Source: Paenibacillus eucommiae (GTDB lineage: Bacteria; Bacillota; Bacilli; Paenibacillales; NBRC-103111). From it: a stretch of 64,000 nucleotides of DNA. The stretch's first letter is position 1, and each line of letters begins with the position of its first letter. Below, one piece after another: positions 52,984-60,187 of this stretch. Where the stretch lies: positions 521,516-585,515 of the forward strand of contig NZ_JAGGLB010000003.1 in assembly GCF_017874215.1 (NCBI RefSeq), given 5' to 3'. The notes below the pieces were generated by a model. It had not been told where the DNA came from and made no database searches. It saw only the letters and a program-made list of their open reading frames with translations. The translations under genes were made by a program, and so were the position numbers.

Positions 52984-53907
52984 CTAAGCCTTGGGCTTTA
53001 CCTCAACGATGATACTGTCTATGAGCTGCTCGTCGATATAAGCCATCAGGCGCCATTTACCGCTTGTAGGCAGCATCATGCTCGTAACCACATGCCGGTC
53101 TGCTCCGTTCAGCTTATCCCCCAGCTCTGCCGCTGTAAATACCTCCACAAGCTGGTCACTCCCTTGACGAACTGCTGCTATCGTTAATTTACCTGAAAGA
53201 GCTTTGTCTGCCCCCCAAAAATGCCACATATACTTATTGCTTTGGCCGGCAATGAACCCAGAGTCGATAAAGCCTAATTTCTTTTCAATTCCTCTCATTT
53301 TATAGATTCCGGAGCTAAAAACCGGGCTAACCTCCCACACGGAATCGTTCACCTCAAGCTCCATGGACCCATAAAGAGAACCGTTCAACAACACCTCATA
53401 ACGCCATAGTCCACTCAGCGGCAAGCCAAAGGTTACTGTAAAACGTTCCAGAGAGTCATACCCAGGGCTTGGTTCAGTAATGAGCTGCTCAGGCATTGCA
53501 TCTACAACCGTTCCTGATTTGAGGTGAACTGCACGAATGGATAGCGATTTTCCGGCAAATTGCTCAAAATCTGCATTGAAATGAAGCATGTATCCATACG
53601 GCTTTCCAGCTGCAAGCTCCGGGTCGGGGAAAATCGTAAAGAGAAGTCCCCCTGGGGTTTTGGCACTGTTCTCCATTTTCAGCCAATTGCCTGAAACATA
53701 AAGAGCAGCGTATACGATCATGACTCCAGCGAGTACTGAAAGTAGGAGTCTAGGGATTGTCCATGGTTTAAAGAGATAAGGTTTAGAATTAGCTGCTTTT
53801 TGTTGGATTTTCTTTTTCAGCTCATCCGTAAAATGCGATTTTGTAAAAGGGGAAGCACTTAACTGACTCATCCAGTCGGGTTGATGTTCATTCATACAAT
53901 GGCTCAC
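52984..53907 (-). CDS. membrane protein with DUF4871-like domain, putative anti-sigma factor
   Basis: A 307-residue protein with an N-terminal cytoplasmic part (60 residues), one membrane helix (IPRLLLSVLAGVMIVYAALYVSG), and an extracellular region in two similar halves. The second half, WEVSPVFSSGIYKMRGIEKKLGFIDSGFIAGQSNKYMWHFWG...LPTSGKWRLMAYID, looks like DUF4871. The first half (LERFTVTFGLPLSGLWRYEVLLNG) repeats the same plan. The gene starts within the stop of an ECF sigma gene (ATGA overlap), so it is probably its membrane regulator. Confidence 0.75.
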   Translation of the reverse strand: MSHCMNEHQPDWMSQLSASPFTKSHFTDELKKKIQQKAANSKPYLFKPWTIPRLLLSVLAGVMIVYAALYVSGNWLKMENSAKTPGGLLFTIFPDPELAAGKPYGYMLHFNADFEQFAGKSLSIRAVHLKSGTVVDAMPEQLITEPSPGYDSLERFTVTFGLPLSGLWRYEVLLNGSLYGSMELEVNDSVWEVSPVFSSGIYKMRGIEKKLGFIDSGFIAGQSNKYMWHFWGADKALSGKLTIAAVRQGSDQLVEVFTAAELGDKLNGADRHVVTSMMLPTSGKWRLMAYIDEQLIDSIIVEVKPKA

Positions 53908-54449
53908 TCTCCTTCTTTATTTTGCTGCAGCGCGGCAGATATTCGCTTGCGTGCACGGTGAAGCCTGGATTTAACTGTGCCTTCGGACAGAGTTAACAAC
54001 TCGGCCATTTCTTTCGTGTTCAGCAGAAAATGAGCATTTAAAATAATGACCTCTCTATATTTTCTTGGAAGCTCCATAACTGCCGACCAAATATGGCTGG
54101 TTTCCATACGATCGAACATCACAGCCTCTGCCGAGGAAGAGGATTCATGACGAAAAGCAGGCTCCAACAGCAGCACTTTACGGATAAAGGAACTATTTAA
54201 ATAATTCAACGATTTATTCCGGGTTATCGTAAGCAGCCAGCTTTTTACGGTGCAATGTCCCCTGAAGGAAAATAGCTTCTCGTAGACGGCCAGAAAAACA
54301 TCCTGCGATATATCATCGGCCGCATCCCGGCACTTAGTCAGGAAGAAAGCGAAGTTCCAGACATCCTCCCCAAACTCCACCATTAAATCATGGAAAATCA
54401 CATTTTTGTCTTGACTCTCCCCCAAATATTTCAAATAATGATCTTCCAA
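53904..54449 (-). CDS. ECF sigma factor, module 2
   Basis: A 181-residue sigma factor: region 2 (FGEDVWNFAFFLTKCRDAADDISQDVFLAVYEKLFSFRGHCTVKSWLLTITRNKSLNYL) and region 4 (LPRKYREVIILNAHFLLNTKEMAELLTLSEGTVKSRLHRARKRI). Start is a TTG at 54449 with GAGGTGA six bases upstream. Overlaps its putative anti-sigma gene by four bases. An ECF-type promoter candidate lies 20-48 bases upstream. Confidence 0.9.
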   Translation of the reverse strand: MEDHYLKYLGESQDKNVIFHDLMVEFGEDVWNFAFFLTKCRDAADDISQDVFLAVYEKLFSFRGHCTVKSWLLTITRNKSLNYLNSSFIRKVLLLEPAFRHESSSSAEAVMFDRMETSHIWSAVMELPRKYREVIILNAHFLLNTKEMAELLTLSEGTVKSRLHRARKRISAALQQNKEGE

Positions 54450-54468
54450 ACCTTATCACCTCAAGAAA

Positions 54469-54497
54469 TTAGACAGTTCACAGCGAAAATAGTTCCC
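54469..54497 (-). promoter_or_regulatory. candidate ECF-type promoter, module 2
   Basis: Minus strand: GGGAACT (54497-54491), 16 bases, GTCTAA (54474-54469), just before the sigma gene. It fits autoregulation and resembles the site before ECF module 1. Confidence 0.5.
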
Positions 54498-54533
54498 GAT
54501 TTATGCAATTTCTTTGAGAAAGATGCGTTGTGG

Positions 54534-55125
54534 CGTCCTTTGATGGCTTTGATGAGCGTGTTAGTGACGTTGGTGCGGAGGGAGGGAATGGCTATGGGCT
54601 CCAGCCGCTGTTAAAGATTTGTTCCCTTGAATGGTATCGATGAGGAGGTAGGAACAAATCTTTAAATGCGGACGCTACCGCTCTTCCGCCCATAGCCATT
54701 CCCTCTCTTTAGCTACAATCGCACGAAACACACGAACACCAAACCAAGCTCAAACGGACTGCCAGCAAGGATCTTTCACTTGGTTGAATGAGATTTCTTG
54801 GCGCCTGCAGGCGCTGGGGATGAAGAGCGCGCGCAACAATCAACACTGGGAAGGATCTGCTACTTTAGCGGACTTTAGCGATGTTTTTCATCGTTAAAAG
54901 CATCGTGCCCCTCCACATCCTTACTTTAACAATGAAAAACATCGTTAAAACTCCGATTATCCCCTCTGAGAGGTCCTCCCGCCTCGTTTAACGATGAAAA
55001 TCATCATTAAAGTGCTGACTGACCTGGAAACATTTGTTTTAACGATCAAAAACATCGTTAAGTGAAGCTCACCCAAACGGGCTGCCAGCAGAGGTAGCTT
55101 CCTGAGAGAAGGGATCGTAGCGATA
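54534..55125. repeat. long-hairpin dispersed repeat, copy 4, with four palindromes
   Basis: Begins GGCGTCCTTTGATGG. Outer arms GGGAATGGCTATGGG (54584-54598) and CCCATAGCCATTCCC (54689-54703): the G-to-A change against copies 1 and 2 is matched by C-to-T in the other arm. Inner arms and the TCTTTAGCTACAATCGCACG tail are conserved. Four AACGATG palindromes follow, near 54877, 54923, 54989 and 55036, with 45-65 base spacing. No gene seen in the 950-base gap. Confidence 0.92.
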
Positions 55126-55150
55126 GGGACTACGGAGCAGTCCCTATCAA

Positions 55151-55286
55151 CTTGCGGACATCAGATGCGCTATTTATGACTTTTTAGGTCTTTTTGGGAT
55201 CGCTACAGACATCAGATCCCTTATTCGCCTTAGCTGGGAGGTTTAGGGCTCTTTTTCATTCAAATAGAGCATCTGATGTCCGCAAG
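55151..55286. repeat. CGGACAT family repeats, inverted pair
   Basis: 25-bp arms with a single mismatch: CTTGCGGACATCAGATGCGC plus TATTT (55151-55175) and its inverse at 55262-55286. A diverged copy lies between (CAGACATCAGATCCCTTATT, about 55207-55226) and another just after (CGGCTCTCATGTCCG, about 55319-55333). Related to the element at 36.2 kb. Confidence 0.85.
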
Positions 55287-55354
55287 CTTCCCTAAATAGG
55301 GAGATTTGCCACAAATAACGGCTCTCATGTCCGTAAACACCAGACATCAAAAAA

Positions 55355-55394
55355 AAGAGCAGTCAAAACTAATAAATAGTTTTAGACTGCTCTT
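55355..55394 (-). terminator. terminator of the DinG-like helicase gene
   Basis: AAGAGCAGTC-AAACTA / TAGTTT-GACTGCTCTT. On the minus strand eight T follow. Four bases after the stop. Confidence 0.9.
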
Positions 55395-55398
55395 GAAT

Positions 55399-57342
55399 TT
55401 ATTCGCGCCACTTCACACCCGGCGGTAATATTTCTTTCACTTTATTCGTTACAAGCTCGGACTGATGCAACTGTTCACTTAACAAGACAATAATGCCACG
55501 GTCATCCCGGGTACGAATTAGACGGCCAATGCCTTGTCTAAGGCGAAGCAGCATATAAGGCATGTCCACTTCCTCAAATGGAGAGGCAGCATCCTTACGT
55601 CTTGCCGCATACACAGGATCATTTGGTGGAAAGGGCAGTGCCCAGACGATCACGCTCGACAACGAGGGGCCAGGTACATCAAGTCCTTCCCATAAGGTTA
55701 CCGCACATAAGACGCTGTGCTCATTCTGTTGGAAATCCGTGATAAGATGACTGATCTCACGGTCACCTTCGAAACCAAACTGCATACCAGCACACTCTGG
55801 GTAGTTAGAAATGGCCTGCTTGAAGGCTTTCATTTCTTCTTTTGCCGGGAAAAGCAGCAGTGCCCGCCCTTCCGTCTGCTTCAGCATACGTACAGCGTAT
55901 TCGAGCTTCTCCGTAAACAAGTCAGCCGCCTGCATTCTTGGTGCATAAACCTCCATCTGCTCGCTATAATCAAATGGCGAAGGCACTGAAAAGGACAAGT
56001 ATTGTTTGATGCCCAAGCTTGCGGCCATATAATCAAAGGAACCATCAATGGATAGTGTCGCTGAAGTAAAAATGATCGGCATTTTTTGCGAGAAAACCCG
56101 CTCTGCCAACACTTCCTTAACTAGCTTGGGCATAATGACCAAGGTAATTCCATCATCATCATCTGTAACCCAAGAGATCAAATTATCGGAATGCTTGTAC
56201 AGATGGAGCGCAAGCTGAATCATCTCCAGATGCTCTTCCACGATACGTAACTGGTAAGGATCCAGCGTGAAAAGTGCTGCTTCAAAAATCAACTCTTCCT
56301 CAATCGTTGAAATAATATCCCGAAAACGGTTAAATTCAAAAACAAGCTCATCCGTATACAAAATTTCCTTGCGATTCGAGCCGGGTACGGACATACTCAG
56401 ACGTCTTAGCATGTTAAACAGCGTGGAGCTTTGCTCTATGCCATCTTCAATCGCAACCGCTAAGGTTTCACGAACTTGACCTTTTAGCAAACGAAGAAGA
56501 ATTTCCTCAAACACATCATGCTTCAGCTTATAGGTTAAAGCCTTCTGCGCTGCTGGTTCCAGTAAGTGCCCTTCGTCGAAAATAACCGTGCAGTGCTCCG
56601 GCAGCAAGGGCAGCTGCCCCTCACGCTTACGAGCCTCATAAGTCCAGACATGCTCCATATAAAAGTCATGAGAGCAAATAATAAGCTCAGTCGATTTCCG
56701 GTAATGATCCCTCGATAACGTTTGACCGCAGCGGTGCCTCCGCTCACAAATTAAACAATCCTGAAAATAGTCCCAGCCAATCTTCCCCCACTGTTCATCG
56801 TCCAACTGCGGATAGCTTTTCCGGTCGCCGTAGGGATAGAAAGACTGCATCGCCGTGTTGGAAGTGACAAAATCAGGCAGCTCATTATGAATTTGTTGAA
56901 ACAGCTTCGCTTCATGGTCTTTATGCCGGGAATCTTCAAGTTTGTTGAGACAAAGGTAATTATCCATGGACTTGCCAAGCCTTGCATCGACCTGTAAGTC
57001 CAGATGCTTTGCCAGCTTGGCGATATCGCCTTCCGGCTTCACAAGCTGTTCGATTAATGATTCATCTGCACAGGCAATAATAGCCGGCTTTCCAGTATGT
57101 CTAGCGTGGCAAATCGCGTGGAGTAAATATACTAACGTTTTACCAGTTCCTACTCCGGCTTCAGCGAAAATAGTCTGCTTATCAGCAAAAGCGCGTTCTA
57201 GTTGAAATGACATATAAATTTGCTCATCTCGCACCTCAAAGCCTGCTTCAGGCAATAAGTCATAAAATACATCTGCAATCCAATCGCTAACCTGCTTGTT
57301 GAACGATTCGGAAGGATTATAAGCAAAGGGGTATCGTTGCAC
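55399..57342 (-). CDS. DinG/XPD-family DNA helicase (YpvA-like)
   Basis: A 647-residue superfamily 2 helicase: Walker A EAGVGTGKT, DEGH box in VIFDEGHLLEP, iron-sulfur cysteines (YLCLNK, then DCLICERRHRCG), SATLS in motif IV region, and the C-terminal GLDVPGPSLSSVIVWALPF and RLRQGIGRLIRTRDDRG (motif VI). It should unwind 5'-to-3' in DNA repair or R-loop/replication restart, like YpvA and YoaA. No exonuclease domain, unlike DinG of some Firmicutes. The GTG at 57342 with GGAGG upstream is preferred; the frame is open 12 codons more. Confidence 0.88.
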   Translation of the reverse strand: MQRYPFAYNPSESFNKQVSDWIADVFYDLLPEAGFEVRDEQIYMSFQLERAFADKQTIFAEAGVGTGKTLVYLLHAICHARHTGKPAIIACADESLIEQLVKPEGDIAKLAKHLDLQVDARLGKSMDNYLCLNKLEDSRHKDHEAKLFQQIHNELPDFVTSNTAMQSFYPYGDRKSYPQLDDEQWGKIGWDYFQDCLICERRHRCGQTLSRDHYRKSTELIICSHDFYMEHVWTYEARKREGQLPLLPEHCTVIFDEGHLLEPAAQKALTYKLKHDVFEEILLRLLKGQVRETLAVAIEDGIEQSSTLFNMLRRLSMSVPGSNRKEILYTDELVFEFNRFRDIISTIEEELIFEAALFTLDPYQLRIVEEHLEMIQLALHLYKHSDNLISWVTDDDDGITLVIMPKLVKEVLAERVFSQKMPIIFTSATLSIDGSFDYMAASLGIKQYLSFSVPSPFDYSEQMEVYAPRMQAADLFTEKLEYAVRMLKQTEGRALLLFPAKEEMKAFKQAISNYPECAGMQFGFEGDREISHLITDFQQNEHSVLCAVTLWEGLDVPGPSLSSVIVWALPFPPNDPVYAARRKDAASPFEEVDMPYMLLRLRQGIGRLIRTRDDRGIIVLLSEQLHQSELVTNKVKEILPPGVKWRE

Positions 57343-57404
57343 TTCAGTTTTGCCTCCAATTGAAAAAAGCTTTAACAATTAATAATACAGGAATATGTGT
57401 TTTT

Positions 57405-58346
57405 CTACAATGCCAACATCTCATTTGCCAATAGCTCATAAGATCGTATTCTTTGATTATAATCAGAAGCCATGGTCAAAATCATCAGCTCATCAATTTG
57501 GTATCTATCCTGCAGCTGCAGCAGTTGCTCTCTAATCTGCTGGGGGTTACCAATCCATACACGCTGAGCTCTCGACTGTTTATCATCACTATTGGAAGCC
57601 TCAGTTTGAAACAATAAACCTCCTTGGGCCGCGATATTCTGAGCCTCTGTCTCGGTTTCCGCACACACGACGCCTACCGCAACAATTGTTTTGGCCACGC
57701 TTCCCAGGCTTGATGACTGAAAGCTCTGACGATATATGGATAATGCCTCTGCTGCATCCTGGTCGCTCATAAATTGTCCAAAAACAAAGCCCGCTCCAAG
57801 CTGAGCCGCATATTGCGCACTTTTGCGACTTGTACCCAGCAGCCATAGCTCAGGTGCAGCAGGTGGAACAGGACGGGCTATTACCCGCTGTTCCTCCAGC
57901 TTATAGTCATGAGTAAGCAGCTCCTTTAAGGCCTGCAGCGATTCCGGAAGCTGACGAATTTGTTCAAGGAAATTATCATTCAAGGCCAAAACAGCATGCG
58001 CCGAACCACCCGGAGCCCGGCCAATTCCCAGATCAACTCTGCCAGGGTATAGTGAAGCTAACAAATGGAAGGACTCCACTACCTTCAATGGTTTATAATG
58101 CGGTAACAACACAGCACCGGAGCCGATTCGAATATGCGTGGTATAGGCACCTATATGCGCTAACAGCACCTCAGGCGCAGCACATGCCAGCTGCTCCATA
58201 TCATGATGCTCAGATACCCAATAACGGAGATATCCCAATTGTTCTGCCGCTTGAGCAAGCCGGACCGATTGCTTCAGTGCTGACGAAACATCGACTCCTT
58301 GCAGAATAGGCACTAGATCAAGCACACTAAGCTTCAAAGGTTTCAA
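57405..58346 (-). CDS. LLM-class flavin-dependent oxidoreductase
   Basis: A 313-residue luciferase-like TIM-barrel protein: LSVLDLVPILQG, GYLRYWVSEHHDMEQLACAAPEVLLAHIGAYT, IRIGSGAVLLPHYKPLKVVESFHLLASLYPGRVDLGIGRAPGG and LWLLGTSRKSAQYAAQLGAGFVFGQFM. These are the marks of the single-component bacterial luciferase family (B. subtilis YtmO/YddN class). It uses FMN or F420-like reduced flavin; substrate unknown. Start is a TTG with AAGGAG nine bases upstream. Single gene. Confidence 0.9.
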   Translation of the reverse strand: MKPLKLSVLDLVPILQGVDVSSALKQSVRLAQAAEQLGYLRYWVSEHHDMEQLACAAPEVLLAHIGAYTTHIRIGSGAVLLPHYKPLKVVESFHLLASLYPGRVDLGIGRAPGGSAHAVLALNDNFLEQIRQLPESLQALKELLTHDYKLEEQRVIARPVPPAAPELWLLGTSRKSAQYAAQLGAGFVFGQFMSDQDAAEALSIYRQSFQSSSLGSVAKTIVAVGVVCAETETEAQNIAAQGGLLFQTEASNSDDKQSRAQRVWIGNPQQIREQLLQLQDRYQIDELMILTMASDYNQRIRSYELLANEMLAL

Positions 58347-58430
58347 AGAAGGGATCTCCTTAAAGTAATAATGAAATATAGATGGTGGCAGCTATTGCAG
58401 CTTCTTCATTAAATGCGCTCAAATTAATTT

Positions 58431-58469
58431 TAAAAACCGCCATCATAATCACGTTATGCGGGCGGCTTA
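58431..58469 (-). terminator. terminator of the small-gene cluster
   Basis: AAAAACCGCC / GGGCGGCTT with an inner CATAATCACGTTATG pairing. On the minus strand it ends GGCGGTTTTTAAAA, 24 bases past the coiled-coil gene. Confidence 0.7.
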
Positions 58470-58492
58470 CAAATCACATTGTATCATTAAAG

Positions 58493-58714
58493 CTACTCTC
58501 TTAAAGCATCACGCAGCTTGCTCGACATTTGGCTGCCCAATTTTGCCTGTGAGGCTGATCGAAGCTTGATGACTTCCTGCTTCAACCGCTCATTTTCGGC
58601 AAGTAATTGTTCCATTAAGGACAGCAGGTGGGTATCTTCCCTGTTTGCGTCCTGAAACAGCTGCTGAAGACGCAGGCGTATTTGCTCCTGATTGGACTTG
58701 ATCATTTCACTCAT
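58493..58714 (-). CDS. small coiled-coil protein
   Basis: A 73-residue protein, almost entirely coiled coil (IRLRLQQLFQDA...LLSLMEQLLAENERLKQEVIKLRSAS) with a leucine-zipper-like heptad pattern. No known domain. The ATG at 58714 has GGAG seven bases upstream; the frame is open to a TTG at 58735. A 10-codon open frame with its own AAGGAG overlaps this start and may couple its translation to the upstream gene. Confidence 0.6.
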   Translation of the reverse strand: MSEMIKSNQEQIRLRLQQLFQDANREDTHLLSLMEQLLAENERLKQEVIKLRSASQAKLGSQMSSKLRDALRE

Positions 58715-58744
58715 CTTTCGGCTCCATTCGGTCAAGCATTTGGT

Positions 58745-59014
58745 TTACTCCTTGATAAGCTTGCTCTTGGCTGCTTCAACAAACGCATCAAACCATTCGT
58801 CATTCTCATCAATCTCTGCCTCCGCAGCAAGAATATCCTCTTCACTGCCGGATTCGTTCAAAAAGTTCAGCGCATACATCCATTCTCTTCCGTATTTGCT
58901 ATGCAGTGTAATCTCATAATCATGCTTATGGTTTTCGATTTGAAAACTGACATGCCCTACGTACCCGTCCTCTTTGCTATATGTCATTCTAGCATCCAAA
59001 ATAGTGTAATTCAT
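58745..59014 (-). CDS. conserved hypothetical protein
   Basis: An 89-residue acidic cytoplasmic protein: MNYTILDARMTYSKEDGYVGHVSFQIENHKHDYEITLHSKYGREWMYAL, a strand-rich half, then a helical acidic half (EEDILAAEAEIDENDEWFDAFVEAAK). I do not recognise a family with certainty. It is transcribed with the lipase-like gene upstream (23 bases apart) and the coiled-coil gene downstream (30 bases). AAGG lies eight bases before the ATG at 59014. Confidence 0.65.
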   Translation of the reverse strand: MNYTILDARMTYSKEDGYVGHVSFQIENHKHDYEITLHSKYGREWMYALNFLNESGSEEDILAAEAEIDENDEWFDAFVEAAKSKLIKE

Positions 59015-59037
59015 ATTCATGACCTTCTTTCGCATCT

Positions 59038-59730
59038 TTATCTAGTGTAATCATCCGTTTGCAGCCATGGCCAGAAAGCATTAAGGGTTACCTCCATATT
59101 ACTAAGACCATTGTTAATAAAAGGCGTATGCATGCGAAAGTAATCCGCATGACCGCCAACGATCGAAACTTCCTTGACTAAAGGAGCCAGCAGCTTTGGA
59201 CCTCTGCCCCGGGCTCCTGAAACTCCAGCTCTTCCAATACCGGTACGCCAGCTTCCTATACGACTAATCGGATCTTTCCACCTGCCCTGCTCGTTAATAG
59301 CCGTTACAAAGGTAACGGATTCCTTAAACTCCATGGGAACAGGAAATCTAGGTGATCCAATCTGAACTACCCGCGGCATTGGAATGCTCTCCTCAGCCAT
59401 TAACAATTTAGCCGCATGAAACCCGGCGATCCCCCCGCCGCTATGGCCTATTATAATCAGATTCCCCTGCTTATAGGAGGCCTTGATGGCATCGGCTGCC
59501 CTCCTGCCTCCAATACTGCTTTGCCTACGTCCAGTTCGGGGCAGCATATCATAAGAGATTTCCCGCAGCTGTCCCCATCTGTTGATGTGCCAGTTTCCAT
59601 ATGGAAATAACATCTTCGCTTGGGCCTGCAAACCCATTAGCTCAAAACGCTGTGTTAAAGCTACACATAAATTTTCCAAGAAATTGGGTGCCGTCCATAT
59701 TCCTGCAAGCACATAGATGTCTGCGTCCAT
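59038..59730 (-). CDS. alpha/beta hydrolase, lipase-like
   Basis: A 230-residue protein with the alpha/beta hydrolase nucleophile in IIIGHSGGGIAGFHAA, the N-terminal DADIYVLAGIWTAPNFLENL, and GGHADYFRMHTPF near the end with the likely catalytic His. No signal peptide, so probably cytoplasmic. The ATG at 59730 follows GGAGAGGG; the frame is open 20 codons more. Substrate unknown. Leads a small operon with two conserved unknowns. Confidence 0.75.
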   Translation of the reverse strand: MDADIYVLAGIWTAPNFLENLCVALTQRFELMGLQAQAKMLFPYGNWHINRWGQLREISYDMLPRTGRRQSSIGGRRAADAIKASYKQGNLIIIGHSGGGIAGFHAAKLLMAEESIPMPRVVQIGSPRFPVPMEFKESVTFVTAINEQGRWKDPISRIGSWRTGIGRAGVSGARGRGPKLLAPLVKEVSIVGGHADYFRMHTPFINNGLSNMEVTLNAFWPWLQTDDYTR

Positions 59731-59834
59731 GACTAAACCCTCTCCAAGCTTGATGCCAAAAATATAACATAAGATAGCTTCACACAACAACTCTGGATGT
59801 AATCACAGCTTGAGCATGTCCCCGCTCCCATTGT

Positions 59835-60134
59835 TTACAATCGAAAGCGGACAATTTGCTCCCACTGCTGCTCCCGCTGAAGCACTTCCTTCTGCCATTT
59901 GCCAATCAGATCGAAATGTGGGAAATCTGCTCTTAAATGAATATACTGTGGATCCAATCCATTGCGCTCACACCATTCCCGAAGGCGGTTTAAGTCGGAG
60001 CAGCCTACCTTAGTAACTGTGTTCAGCGCAGGAAAGCGGGCATCATACCAAAAATGTGTCAAAAAAGCGATCTCACCCTTGGCTACTTTATGTTTCCAAG
60101 CTTGCATCTCCGCTCTGGATATACCGAAAGCCAT
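59835..60134 (-). CDS. YneQ-like conserved protein
   Basis: A 99-residue protein: MAFGISRAEMQAWKHKVAKGEIAFLTHFWYDARFPALNTVTKVGCSDLNRLREWC...PHFDLIGKWQ. This strongly resembles B. subtilis YneQ, a short cytoplasmic protein of unknown function that is conserved across Bacillales. AAGGAG precedes the ATG. It lies between hrpB and the hydrolase operon on the same strand. Confidence 0.85.
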   Translation of the reverse strand: MAFGISRAEMQAWKHKVAKGEIAFLTHFWYDARFPALNTVTKVGCSDLNRLREWCERNGLDPQYIHLRADFPHFDLIGKWQKEVLQREQQWEQIVRFRL

Positions 60135-60187
60135 TCAATCAGCTCCTTCTACAAATGGAATATAACCCATAGATCTTTTTGGGGCTG

